Origin: Martelella alba | GTDB taxonomy: Bacteria; Pseudomonadota; Gammaproteobacteria; Enterobacterales; Enterobacteriaceae | Reading direction: 5' to 3' | Assembly (NCBI RefSeq): GCF_005217455.1 | Contig: NZ_SZPQ01000035.1 | Coordinates: forward strand, 1-51,653 | Length of the DNA: 51,653 nucleotides | Part shown: positions 1 to 8,407 of the stretch, piece by piece | Position numbering within the stretch: position 1 is the stretch's first letter | Layout: every line of letters starts with the position of its first letter | Notes under the pieces: model-generated | Databases searched by the model: none | Seen by the model: the letters and a program-made list of their open reading frames with translations, nothing else | What the model was told of the DNA's origin: nothing | Position numbers and translations under genes: made by a program

Positions 1-112
1 CCATTCAACCATCCCTGAAAGTAATTCATCCCAACTATCTTAATGATTACCTTAATATAATTGTGGGTAGTTGCAAGACCGGGGAGACGTTTACACATTG
101 TTAAGAAATGCG

Positions 113-132
113 TATAGTTCTCATTTGCATTA
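113..132 (+). promoter_or_regulatory. possible Fur-box-like site upstream of the siderophore receptor
   Basis: The AT-rich stretch TATAGTTCTCATTTGCATTA resembles a degenerate Fur box (the consensus is built from NAT(A/T)AT hexamers). It lies about 150 bases before a TonB-dependent siderophore receptor, the class of gene Fur normally represses. The match is imperfect and was judged by eye. The rest of positions 1-283 shows no gene; an AT-rich block at about 40-120 could hold the promoter. Confidence 0.3.
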
Positions 133-283
133 ACATTGTTCAGTTCACCCCCTTGGAGGGCGTGGCTGAACATTCCAGGGCTTAGTCAGGGAAAATTAAG
201 CGTATCGATACCGCCAGAGGATAACCGGTAACGTCCCGCGTAGCCGGAGAGGTCATTATTGCGCGACAAATTTGATTTGAGGG

Positions 284-2455
284 ATGAATGTGTTTTCTCG
301 TTTTAACTGGACTCAAGAGCGTACCCCGGGACAATCATCAACGGCGTTTATCTTTACGCCAAGCCTCGTGGCCCTGTTTGTCTCATCCCTATGGCAACCC
401 GCTTTCGCCGTGGATGCCGGTGGCACCGAAACGCTGACCGTGCAGGCTGCCGGCGAAAACGACGGGAACCAGACCAGCAAAGATTACAGCGTGCCTGTGA
501 CCTCGGCGGCAACGAAAATGCCGCTGGTGCTGCGGGATATTCCCCAATCAGTCACCATTGTCAGTTCGGAGCGTATGCAGGATCAGGTGTTGGAAAGCGT
601 CGGCGATGTATTGAGTCAGACCACGGGGATCGCCGCGTCCAATATCGACTCCGACCGCTCGAATTACTATTCACGCGGTTATTTAATCAATAATTATCTG
701 TTCGACGGCATTCCCACTATCGTCACCGATGTGTGGGACCTGGGCGATACCAAGTCGGACACCGCCATTTATGACCGCATAGAAGTGGTCCGCGGGGCAA
801 ACAGCCTGGCCCTTGGCTCCGGCAACCCCTCCGCCTCGATAAACATGATACGTAAGCACGCCGACAGCAAACAACTCACCGGCAGTCTGTCCGTGGAAAC
901 CGGCAGTTGGAATAAACAGCGTTATGTGGGGGATGTCACCGTGCCCCTCAATGAATCCGGTACGGTTCGCGGCCGGGTTATCGCCGGTTACCAGGACAAT
1001 GACAGCTGGTTAGACCGCTACCACGCCCATAAAGCTTTCCTTACCACCGTGCTGGATGCCGACCTGACCGATTCAACCACCTTATCGCTGGGCTGGGACT
1101 ATCAGAGCAGCAGCACCTCGGACCCAAGCTGGGGCGGTATCCCGACCTTCTACAGCAACGGCGATCCCACCCATTTCAAACGCAGCTTCAATTCCGGCGC
1201 GGATTGGGCGTATAGCGATAAAGAGTCCAACAAACTCTTTGCCACCCTGACGCAGAAATTCACTAACGGCTGGCAGGCAAAGGTTACCGGCAGCCATACC
1301 AAGACCACCTTCGACACGCGTTTACTGTATCCCGACGGTTATCCGGATAACCTCACCGGCGAGGGCGTTTCGCTGTATAGCGGCTGGAACAAAGGCCGGC
1401 GCGAGACCAACGGGGTCGATTTGTATGCCAATGGTCCGTTCGAGTTGCTGGGCCGGACCCATCAACTGATGATAGGCGGCAGCTACAGCAAGCAGGACAA
1501 CACGTTTTTCAACAGTTATTCGGACCTGTCCTCGGTGGCTGTCGGCGATTACCGTGACTGGAACGGCGACGTTCCCCAGGGGACCTGGTCTCCCTGGACC
1601 GTCGAGCTTGACGATACCCTACGTCAGAAATCGGCCTATGCCGCGGCACGCTTCTCGCTGGCCGATCCCTTGGCGTTGCTGGTGGGGGCGCGTTATACGG
1701 ACTGGAGCGCCCGCGGTACTTCCGGCAATAATCAGAGCGACAAGGTCGCGCCTTACGCCGGCCTGACTTACGACATCAACGACACCTACTCGATTTACGC
1801 CAGCTACACCCGTATCTTCCAACCGCAAACCACCCGCGACATCAGCGGCAGGTATTTGGATCCGGTCACGGGCAAAAGCTACGAAACCGGCCTTAAGGGC
1901 GACTGGAATAACAGCCGGCTGACCGCCATGCTATCGCTGTTTCGCACCGAGCAGAACAGGCTGGGCGTCAATACCTATACCTATATTCCCAACACCACGG
2001 AGTACGCCTACGAATCCGTGGATTCCGTCAGCCGCGGCGTGGAGTTCGAAATCAACGGCGCGCTGAGCGATAACTGGCAGATGACGTTCGGCGCTTCACG
2101 CTACATTGCCGAACGGCGCGACGGCACCGCCGTCATGCCGGAGATTCCGCGCACCACCGCCAAGTTGTTCACCCGCTACCGTTTGCCCATGCTGAGGGCG
2201 TTGACCGTGGGCGGCGGCATCAACTGGCAGAACAAGACCTGGAATAACGTCACCGGCCCTTCGGGAGACGCCTATATTTCCCAGGGCAGCGTCACGCTGG
2301 TGAATCTGTTTAGCCGTTACCAGCTTACCCGACAGCTTTCCGTGCAAGCGAACATCAATAATCTGTTCGATAGAAAATATTACGATTATATGGGTACCTA
2401 TCTGGTCTATGGAGAGCCGCGTCATTTTTCCGTCTCGGCCACCTATCGGTTCTGA
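284..2455 (+). CDS. TonB-dependent siderophore receptor
   Basis: This is an outer-membrane, TonB-gated receptor for an iron-siderophore complex. At 723 residues it has the usual length for the family. A hydrophobic export signal ends near residue 42 (QPAFA). A TonB box-like segment ETLTVQA follows at about 49-55. The plug domain starts around residue 75 (PLVLRDIPQSVTIVSSERM) and contains RIEVVRGANSLALGSGNPSA, typical of plugs. The rest is a beta-barrel ending in the aromatic C-terminus SATYRF. The start at 284 follows a TTGAGGG stretch. It stands alone, with no siderophore biosynthesis or ABC genes beside it, so it probably scavenges a xenosiderophore (inference). The FhuE/FoxA/FpvA type is the closest remembered group, but the ligand cannot be read from the sequence. 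Confidence 0.9.
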   Translation: MNVFSRFNWTQERTPGQSSTAFIFTPSLVALFVSSLWQPAFAVDAGGTETLTVQAAGENDGNQTSKDYSVPVTSAATKMPLVLRDIPQSVTIVSSERMQDQVLESVGDVLSQTTGIAASNIDSDRSNYYSRGYLINNYLFDGIPTIVTDVWDLGDTKSDTAIYDRIEVVRGANSLALGSGNPSASINMIRKHADSKQLTGSLSVETGSWNKQRYVGDVTVPLNESGTVRGRVIAGYQDNDSWLDRYHAHKAFLTTVLDADLTDSTTLSLGWDYQSSSTSDPSWGGIPTFYSNGDPTHFKRSFNSGADWAYSDKESNKLFATLTQKFTNGWQAKVTGSHTKTTFDTRLLYPDGYPDNLTGEGVSLYSGWNKGRRETNGVDLYANGPFELLGRTHQLMIGGSYSKQDNTFFNSYSDLSSVAVGDYRDWNGDVPQGTWSPWTVELDDTLRQKSAYAAARFSLADPLALLVGARYTDWSARGTSGNNQSDKVAPYAGLTYDINDTYSIYASYTRIFQPQTTRDISGRYLDPVTGKSYETGLKGDWNNSRLTAMLSLFRTEQNRLGVNTYTYIPNTTEYAYESVDSVSRGVEFEINGALSDNWQMTFGASRYIAERRDGTAVMPEIPRTTAKLFTRYRLPMLRALTVGGGINWQNKTWNNVTGPSGDAYISQGSVTLVNLFSRYQLTRQLSVQANINNLFDRKYYDYMGTYLVYGEPRHFSVSATYRF

Positions 2456-2649
2456 TAAGGGCGAAACCCTGTCAATCATGCCCGGTCTGCGGAACGACAT
2501 TCAGCGGCGCAGCATGTTGATTTGCGGGGTAACGAAAGTATTGCGGAAGTATTCGCGGATGACCGTCATCGCGGGGGTAAACGCCACGTCTCGCCGCACG
2601 CGCCGTCTGTTGCCGCGGAAATGGCGGCGCAATACGGCGGACCGCGGGT

Positions 2650-3531
2650 TCAGGTCGAGATCTCCACGGTTTTCAGATTGCCGCGCAGGAGGCTTTTCAG
2701 CGCGGCGATTTGCGGGTCGGTTTCCAGCAATCCCTCCCGAACGACCAGGTGCAGCGGAGTTACCCGCCTGAGGCCATGGCTGAGCGGAAGGGGTTTCAGG
2801 ATCCCCGCCGCCAGTTCGCCCTCAATGCGCGCCGCGGGCAGCCAACCATAGCCCAACTGATACATTACGGCCTCAATGGCCGCATCCACAGTGGAGAAAA
2901 ACCACTGCTCCGGGCTGGGACTTTGTTTGGCCGACATTCGTTCCTGGCCGGAAATGCGTACCTGCGGATAGCGGGATAAAGTGCTTTCGTTCAGGTTTGC
3001 CGTCTCGCCGAACAGGGGATGGCCGCTGTGCGCCACCGCGACGAACTCAACGTTCATCAGCCACTCCCCGTGTCCGGTCAGATTCTCCCGGCTGGTCACT
3101 ATCTGTACGTCCGCTTCCTGTCCCTGGTCATCTTCTTCCAGCACCTCAGTGAGGCTTATTTGCGTGGCGGGATAAAGCAGGTTGAACTGTTTCATAACCG
3201 CGAACAGGTTATGCCTGGGGAAAATGCTATCGACGCTCAGCCGGAGCCTGGGGACGGTGGCGCCGCTAAGATGGGATGCTTTGTCTTCGACTTCGGCAAA
3301 GGCCCTTAACAGCGGTCGAACATGCGCCAGCAGCGTCTCTCCGGCCGGCGTGAGGACCGAACGCCGACCTTCCGGCCGCAACAAGGCCACGCCCAGCCGT
3401 TCCTGGAGTAACGCGAGATTATAACTGACGGAGGATTGGCTGCGGTGCGTTTCCTGAGCCGCGACGGCAAAGCTGCCGCAATTCACAACGTGGTTGAGCA
3501 GCGCCCACTGCTCCAAAGTCGTTTTGTGCAT
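2650..3531 (-). CDS. LysR-family transcriptional regulator, divergent from padC
   Basis: This is a LysR-type DNA-binding regulator of about 293 residues. The N-terminal winged helix-turn-helix (HVVNCGSFAVAAQETHRSQS, about 13-32) is canonical. A substrate-binding domain of periplasmic-binding-protein fold begins near residue 85. I chose the ATG at 3531, giving MHKTTLEQW; an in-frame ATG at 3549 would add six residues that look unlike the family. The gene is transcribed away from padC with only 96 bases between the two starts. This is the usual LysR arrangement, so it probably controls padC in response to a phenolic acid (inference). A symmetric element with T-N11-A spacing lies between the genes. 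The neighbouring receptor gene converges on its 3' end. Confidence 0.88.
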   Translation of the reverse strand: MHKTTLEQWALLNHVVNCGSFAVAAQETHRSQSSVSYNLALLQERLGVALLRPEGRRSVLTPAGETLLAHVRPLLRAFAEVEDKASHLSGATVPRLRLSVDSIFPRHNLFAVMKQFNLLYPATQISLTEVLEEDDQGQEADVQIVTSRENLTGHGEWLMNVEFVAVAHSGHPLFGETANLNESTLSRYPQVRISGQERMSAKQSPSPEQWFFSTVDAAIEAVMYQLGYGWLPAARIEGELAAGILKPLPLSHGLRRVTPLHLVVREGLLETDPQIAALKSLLRGNLKTVEIST

Positions 3532-3575
3532 AATACATCTAAAATTCAAATTAATTTATTCAAAAAATAGCACTA

Positions 3576-3592
3576 TTCATCTATTTAATGAA
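3576..3592. promoter_or_regulatory. candidate LysR operator between the regulator and padC
   Basis: TTCAT-CTATTTA-ATGAA is an interrupted palindrome and contains a T-N11-A spacing (T3576, A3588), the general LysR-box form. It sits in the 96-base divergent intergenic region, 36 bases before the padC start codon. Several ATTCA repeats lie just upstream (3544-3580). Binding is inferred only. Confidence 0.4.
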
Positions 3593-3627
3593 GATTTAAC
3601 GTGAAGATATTTCCCTAGGAGACGAAA

Positions 3628-4134
3628 ATGAGCACATTCGACAAACATGACCTGGCCGGCTTTATCGGTAAACATCTGGTTTATACCTATGATAACGGCT
3701 GGAACTACGAAATTTACGTTAAGAACGCCACAACCCTGGATTACCGCATCCACAGCGGAATAGTCGCCAATCGCTGGGTGAAAGGCCAGAAAGCGTATAT
3801 CGTGAGAGTGGGTGAAGCGATTTATAAAATTTCCTGGACGGAGCCCACCGGCACGGATGTCAGTCTGGTGGCTAATCTGGGCGACAAACTCTTCCATGGC
3901 ACGATTTTCTTTCCCCGCTGGGTCATCAACGCGCCTGAAAAAACCGTCTGTTTCCAAAATGACCATCTGGCGCAAATGGAAGCTTACCGGGAAGCGGGAC
4001 CGGCGTATCCGACGGAAGTCATCGACGAGTTCGCCACCATTACCTTCGTGCGCGATTGCGGCCCGGACGACGATGCGGTAATTAACTGCGCGGCAAGCGA
4101 GCTTCCCGCAGATTTTCCCGCCAATCTTCGTTAA
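3628..4134 (+). CDS. padC: phenolic acid decarboxylase
   Basis: This cytoplasmic enzyme decarboxylates hydroxycinnamic acids (ferulic, p-coumaric, caffeic) without a cofactor to give vinyl phenols, a detoxification step. The 168-residue protein matches the small beta-barrel PAD family along its length. Recognisable blocks include KHLVYTYDNGWNYEIYVKN (15-33), DYRIHSG, RWVKGQKAYIVRVGEAIYKISWTEPTGTD, LFHGTIFFPRW and the C-terminal PTEVIDEFATITFVRDCG. Tyr19 and Tyr21 correspond to the paired active-site tyrosines known in the family. The ribosome site TAGGAGACGAAA precedes ATG 3628. It is divergent from a LysR gene and 47 bases ahead of an exported esterase-like hydrolase, which may supply its substrate. 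Confidence 0.95.
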   Translation: MSTFDKHDLAGFIGKHLVYTYDNGWNYEIYVKNATTLDYRIHSGIVANRWVKGQKAYIVRVGEAIYKISWTEPTGTDVSLVANLGDKLFHGTIFFPRWVINAPEKTVCFQNDHLAQMEAYREAGPAYPTEVIDEFATITFVRDCGPDDDAVINCAASELPADFPANLR

Positions 4135-4181
4135 TCATCGCGCCCGAGGGAAATAACCGATAGGCTATAAAGGAACCGTCT

Positions 4182-5216
4182 ATGAAATTCAGTCTCGCCT
4201 GTTTACTCGGAGGAATGGCTATGGCCGTAGCCGCCAGCGGCGCCCTGGCCGGTGTTCGCCCGGCACTGACCGGTTATAGCGAGGGGGCGCAAATCATGCA
4301 TGTCACGCCCACCCGCGATCAGATTGACGCCATTAATGGCGTCGTTTACGCCCAGGTGAAAAGCCTCAGGGCCGTCAGACAACTGCATATGTCTTTTCTC
4401 GTGCCGCGAAATGGCGATCTGAAGCCGGCGATTCTTTATTTACCTGGCGGCGGATTCACCTCGGCCGATTATGATAAATTCATAGAAATGCGCATGGCGC
4501 TTGCGCAGGCCGGTTTTGTGGTGGCGGCGGCGGAATACCGCACGGTGCCCGATACGTTTCCCGATCCGGTGGTCGACGGGAAGGCCGCGGTCAGGTATCT
4601 CAGGGCCCATGCCGCCGAATACGGCATCGATGCCAAACGCATCGGCGTGCTGGGCGATTCCGCTGGCGGCTGGCTTGCTCAAATGCTGGGCGTCACCAAC
4701 GGCGAAAAATCCTTTGATAAGGGCGACTATATGAACCAGTCCTCGGATGTCCAGGCCGTCGCCACCCTCTACGGCTTATCGGACCTGCTGCGAATCGGGG
4801 AGGGTTTCCCCGACGATATTCAGCAGGTCCACCGTTCCCCCGCCTCGACCGAAGCGTTGCTGGTCAATGGGCCGGCATTTCGCGACAAGCCCGGCGCGGG
4901 CATCGGGCAAACCCCGGATAAAGCCATGCAGGCCAGTCCCCTGGGGCATATCAACGGGAAAAAACCGCCTTTTCTCATCATGCATGGCAGCGCTGATACC
5001 CTGGTTTCGCCATGGCAAAGCCAGCGGCTTTATGAGGCGCTTAAGTCGATACACAGTCCTGTGCAGTACGTGCTGGTGGCCGGTGCGGAGCATGGCGATA
5101 TCCACTGGTTCCAGCCGCCGGTCATCGACAAAGTCACCCAATGGTTCCGCCAGACGCTGGGCGCGCCCATCAAGGTTTCCCAAGACAAGCGCGACCATCC
5201 GAACGCCAACCTCTGA
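4182..5216 (+). CDS. exported alpha/beta hydrolase (esterase/lipase-like)
   Basis: This is a secreted serine hydrolase of the alpha/beta-hydrolase fold-3 / carboxylesterase type, 344 residues. A clear signal peptide covers residues 1-24 (MKFSLACLLGG...SGALAG). The mature part has an oxyanion-hole motif LPGGGF at about 86-91, in place of the usual HGGG. It also has the nucleophile elbow GDSAGG, an acid HGSADTLVSP and a catalytic His in GAEHGDIHW. A ribosome site AAAGGAAC precedes ATG 4182. It follows padC by 47 bases on the same strand, so the two are probably one operon. A feruloyl- or chlorogenate-esterase role, releasing hydroxycinnamates for PadC, is attractive but is inference only. Confidence 0.8.
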   Translation: MKFSLACLLGGMAMAVAASGALAGVRPALTGYSEGAQIMHVTPTRDQIDAINGVVYAQVKSLRAVRQLHMSFLVPRNGDLKPAILYLPGGGFTSADYDKFIEMRMALAQAGFVVAAAEYRTVPDTFPDPVVDGKAAVRYLRAHAAEYGIDAKRIGVLGDSAGGWLAQMLGVTNGEKSFDKGDYMNQSSDVQAVATLYGLSDLLRIGEGFPDDIQQVHRSPASTEALLVNGPAFRDKPGAGIGQTPDKAMQASPLGHINGKKPPFLIMHGSADTLVSPWQSQRLYEALKSIHSPVQYVLVAGAEHGDIHWFQPPVIDKVTQWFRQTLGAPIKVSQDKRDHPNANL

Positions 5217-5250
5217 GACCTGGCCCGCGCCGCCGCGCGCCGTCGGGATC

Positions 5251-5283
5251 CCGGCAAGCGCAGCGGCGGTTTGCCGGCTTTTG
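5251..5283 (+). terminator. Rho-independent terminator after the hydrolase
   Basis: CCGGCAA (5251-5257) pairs with TTGCCGG (5271-5277), followed directly by CTTTTG. It lies between the converging hydrolase and malic enzyme genes and fits termination of the padC-hydrolase transcript. Confidence 0.5.
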
Positions 5284-5295
5284 TGGCCGAACCGG

Positions 5296-6978
5296 TCAGA
5301 AAGACGCGCGTTTATAGGGGCGGTACCGCGCTTGCCAAAATGTCTGATCGATAGCGGCCTCCAGCGACAGGCCATCGGCCGGCGCGACCCCATCCTGTCG
5401 CGCGGCGCGCGCCGTTGCCAGCGCGATGGTCCGCGAGAGGGCCTCGATATCCTCCACCGCCGGCAATAACCCGCCTTCTTCCGTGGCGGCCAGCGGAGAA
5501 TGGGCGGCCAATGCCTGGCTGGCGGCCATCAGCATATTTTCCGTGACGCGCCGCGCCTTGGCCGCCAGCACGCCCAATCCCAGACCGGGGAAAATATAGG
5601 CATTGTTGCATTGGGCTATCTCATAGGTCGCGTCGCCGTAGCGTATAGGCGCAAACGGGCTGCCGGTCGCGATAAGCGCGGAACCCCGCGTCCAGGTAAT
5701 GAGATCCCGCGGTTGTGCCTCCGCGCGCGATGTGGGATTGGATAAGGGCATGATGATCGGGCGGGGACAATGGCGGTTCATCTCTTTAATAATGGCTTCG
5801 GTAAACAGCCCCGGCTGTCCGGACACACCGATAAGCACCGTCGGATGGACATGACCCACCACATCCATCAGGGAAATATTGCCCTGGTTCGTCTCCCAGC
5901 GGGCCGTGTTGGCGCGAGCGGTGGCGAGCCCCTGCTGAAAGTCGAGCAGGTTCGGCATATCGTCGGTCAGCAGGCCAAAACGGTCCACCATAAAGATTTG
6001 CGAGCGGGCCTGTGGTTCGTCCAGACCGTCGGCGACCATGCACGCAATGATCTTTTCGGCAATGCCGCATCCCGCGGAGCCGCTTCCGAGGAAGGCGATC
6101 CGTTGATCGCGCAGGCGTTTGCCCACCACGCGCGAAGCGGCAATGAGCGTACCCAGCGTGACCGCCGCCGTACCTTGTATATCGTCGTTAAAGCAGCACA
6201 GCCGATCGCGGTATCGGTTCAATAATCTTGTGGCGTTTTTTTGGGCAAAATCCTCAAATTGCAGCAAAACGTCAGGCCAGCGGTGGGTTACCGCGTCAAT
6301 AAACATGTCCATGAATTCCAGGTACTCATCGTCAGTGATGCGCGGATGACGCCAGCCCATATACAGCGGATCGTCCAGACGTTGCGCGTTGTTGGTGCCG
6401 GCATCCAGCATGATGGGCAAGGTGGCGGACGGATCGATGCCGCCGCACGCGGTGTACAAAGAGAGTTTGCCAATGGGAATGCCCATCCCGCCCACCCCCT
6501 GATCGCCCAGACCCAAAATGCGTTCGCCGTCCGTGGCCACGATAACGCGGATATCGTTGCGTGAAAAATGCTGCAGCATCTCGTCGATCCGGTGGCGGTT
6601 GGGCCAGGAGATAAACAGACCGCGCGCCCGGCGGTAGATATCCGAAAAATGTTCGCAGGCCTCCCCGACGGTGGGCGTATAAATGATGGGCAGCATGTCG
6701 TTTATATGGGCGCGGACCAGATTATAAAATAATGTTTCGTTGGTATCTTGAATATTGCGCAGATAAATATGTTTGGATATATCCCGTTTAAAATGACAAA
6801 ATTGTGCCCAGGCACGGTCCATTTGTTCTTTAAGGGTTTCGACGTTATCGGGCAGCAGGCCATGTAAATTAAAAGCCAAACGCTCGTCCTGGGTAAAAGC
6901 CAGGCCTTTATTCAGCAGCGGGGTTTCCAGCAATACCGATCCGGTATAAGGCGTGTAAAGCGTTTTTGGGGTTGACAT
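5296..6978 (-). CDS. maeA: NAD-type malic enzyme
   Basis: This enzyme oxidatively decarboxylates malate to pyruvate in the cytoplasm and is about 560 residues long. It aligns by eye along its full length with enterobacterial MaeA/SfcA. Shared blocks include [87 protein letters not shown] and [13 protein letters not shown]. The NAD-binding [15 protein letters not shown] and the signature [11 protein letters not shown] are also present. I chose ATG 6978 because CTGGAG lies seven bases before it; an in-frame ATG at 7008 lacks this. Malolactic enzymes are very similar, so that activity is an alternative given the malate-permease-like neighbour upstream. The two genes are 131 bases apart on one strand, with a TTAGTTAA element between them. 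Confidence 0.93.
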   Translation of the reverse strand: MSTPKTLYTPYTGSVLLETPLLNKGLAFTQDERLAFNLHGLLPDNVETLKEQMDRAWAQFCHFKRDISKHIYLRNIQDTNETLFYNLVRAHINDMLPIIYTPTVGEACEHFSDIYRRARGLFISWPNRHRIDEMLQHFSRNDIRVIVATDGERILGLGDQGVGGMGIPIGKLSLYTACGGIDPSATLPIMLDAGTNNAQRLDDPLYMGWRHPRITDDEYLEFMDMFIDAVTHRWPDVLLQFEDFAQKNATRLLNRYRDRLCCFNDDIQGTAAVTLGTLIAASRVVGKRLRDQRIAFLGSGSAGCGIAEKIIACMVADGLDEPQARSQIFMVDRFGLLTDDMPNLLDFQQGLATARANTARWETNQGNISLMDVVGHVHPTVLIGVSGQPGLFTEAIIKEMNRHCPRPIIMPLSNPTSRAEAQPRDLITWTRGSALIATGSPFAPIRYGDATYEIAQCNNAYIFPGLGLGVLAAKARRVTENMLMAASQALAAHSPLAATEEGGLLPAVEDIEALSRTIALATARAARQDGVAPADGLSLEAAIDQTFWQARYRPYKRASF

Positions 6979-7075
6979 AGTATTACTCCAGAGCCATGTC
7001 TGATTCAATCAAAGTCACAGGGCGTATTTTAATCGCTAGGGGTTGTGAGAAGTGTTTTAATTAATTTATTAACAA

Positions 7076-7094
7076 TTTTATTAGTTAAATAATT
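7076..7094 (-). promoter_or_regulatory. TTAGTTAA-centred AT-rich element upstream of maeA
   Basis: TTTTATTAGTTAAATAATT has TTA-GT-TAA at its core (7081-7088). It sits about 100 bases before the malic enzyme start, just downstream of the permease stop. The same core recurs at three other promoters or leaders of this locus, all close to the DcuSR genes. CitB/DcuR-type regulators are known to bind AT-rich sites, so a DcuR operator is a reasonable inference. Confidence 0.45.
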
Positions 7095-7109
7095 CTACCC
7101 AGGCTTGAT

Positions 7110-8060
7110 TTATGACATAAGATAGATCATGCAACCTTCCGTTACGATGCCAATGGCCGTTCCCAACAATATAGACGACGAGGCTGATTCGACATAGGTA
7201 TCACTGCGCAAGGCAAACATGCCCGCGGCGATTGCCGACGGCGTCGCGCCGATAATCACCACTTGCTGCATCAGGGTGTGATCCAGCCCGAACAGCAATC
7301 CCGCGGCCGCCATCATGACCGGCTGGATCAGATTTTTGATGCCGATATTGGTGCAGGTCTGGATATTAAGCGACGGACGTTCGCCATAAAACAGCAATCC
7401 CAGCGCGAACAAAGACAGGCCGCCGGCGATTTTGCCGACCATCTCAATGGGCGACTGGAGCAGATGCGGCAATCTCACGCCCGCGAGGCTCAGTATGATG
7501 CCCGTTACGGGGATCCAGACAATCGGGTTGCGAACGGCATTCAGCAGATTCTGCAAAACCATATGGAAAGCATTTTCCTCTCCCGGCGCCGCGCGGGCGG
7601 GTGTTTTATCCCCCATACGAATAAGTATGATTGTCAAAGGAATCATAAAAACGCTGGTCACGATATTGCCTATCAAAACCCCAAGAAATCCCTCTGGTCC
7701 GATAAGCACCGCCAGTACCGGCGCGCCGAAATAGGCCATATCCGGGTAAGCGCATACCAGCGACTGAATAGCGCTGGTTTTAATATCGTGGCGAAACACG
7801 ACGCGGGAAATGAGTAAAGTAAAAAAATAAGAACCCATCAGGCCGACAACCAGCACCGCCATAAACGGGAAATTTTTGATTTTATCCGGAGATGTGTTCA
7901 ACGCGCCAATAAATAAATGGAATGGCAGGGCGAAACGGATAACTACCGCGGCTAATACGGAAGCATCCCCACGTTTGGTATAACCCAATTTCCCGCTAAG
8001 CCAGCCTAATGCCATGACAAATATCAGCGGAAACAATGATTGTAGAAGGACAGATTGCAT
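7110..8060 (-). CDS. auxin efflux carrier (AEC) family transporter, probable malate permease
   Basis: This is an inner-membrane carrier of 316 residues with about ten hydrophobic segments and the AEC family look. It starts MQSVLLQSLFPLIFVMALGW, has conserved central features such as SLVCAYPDMAYFGAPVL, and has a C-terminal half beginning near residue 165. AEC members include the MleP malate permease of lactic acid bacteria and MdcF malonate carriers. Next to malic enzyme, fumarase and a dicarboxylate antiporter, malate transport is the best guess (inference). The ribosome site TGGAGA precedes ATG 8060. Its 347-base upstream region carries a CRP-like site and a perfect TTATTTTA-GT-TAAAATAA palindrome, so it probably has its own regulated promoter. 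Confidence 0.85.
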   Translation of the reverse strand: MQSVLLQSLFPLIFVMALGWLSGKLGYTKRGDASVLAAVVIRFALPFHLFIGALNTSPDKIKNFPFMAVLVVGLMGSYFFTLLISRVVFRHDIKTSAIQSLVCAYPDMAYFGAPVLAVLIGPEGFLGVLIGNIVTSVFMIPLTIILIRMGDKTPARAAPGEENAFHMVLQNLLNAVRNPIVWIPVTGIILSLAGVRLPHLLQSPIEMVGKIAGGLSLFALGLLFYGERPSLNIQTCTNIGIKNLIQPVMMAAAGLLFGLDHTLMQQVVIIGATPSAIAAGMFALRSDTYVESASSSILLGTAIGIVTEGCMIYLMS

Positions 8061-8216
8061 AAGATCTCCAGCGTAATATGTTTATTATAGATTCGTTATA
8101 CCTCATATCGCCTGTTTGTCGGCGGCGTTCAAACACCGTTGCGACGTATTTTGAAACAGGCGAAGTATAAAGCGTATCGCCGGGAGATAATCTAGCGATT
8201 AATGTCGCCAGCATGA

Positions 8217-8230
8217 GTGATTCCACTCAC
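8217..8230 (-). promoter_or_regulatory. CRP-like site upstream of the AEC permease
   Basis: GTGA-TTCCAC-TCAC is a symmetric GTGA-N6-TCAC core, and the right half extends to TCACATT as in strong CRP sites. Its centre is about 163 bases before the permease start. It suggests catabolite control of the permease and perhaps of malic enzyme. Assigned by eye. Confidence 0.5.
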
Positions 8231-8261
8231 ATTGCATATGGTTTAAATAATTACATAATCG

Positions 8262-8279
8262 TTATTTTAGTTAAAATAA
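8262..8279 (-). promoter_or_regulatory. perfect palindrome TTATTTTA-GT-TAAAATAA, candidate DcuR site
   Basis: Two perfect 8-base arms flank GT and contain the TTAGTTAA core (8267-8274) that recurs upstream of malic enzyme, the CitT/TtdT-type antiporter and the oxidoreductase remnant. It lies about 200 bases ahead of the permease start and 45 bases beyond the CRP-like site. This is the most symmetric copy, so it is the best candidate operator of the set. Confidence 0.5.
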
Positions 8280-8367
8280 TAGCGCAACGTCCGCGGACAG
8301 CTTTCAATAGGCTTGTTATGCGCGGGCGCTTTTATCCTCTCATCAGTGACAAATCAGACGCTGCAAC

Positions 8368-8393
8368 GCAAGCCAGATAACTGACTGGCTTGC
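8368..8393 (-). terminator. stem-loop downstream of fumarase
   Basis: GCAAGCCAG (8368-8376) and CTGGCTTGC (8385-8393) form a perfect 9-base stem with an 8-base loop, 15 bases past the fumarase stop codon. No U-run follows on the minus strand, so it may be a 3'-end stabiliser or a Rho-assisted end rather than an intrinsic terminator. Confidence 0.45.
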
Positions 8394-8407
8394 GCATTGA
8401 CCAACGG

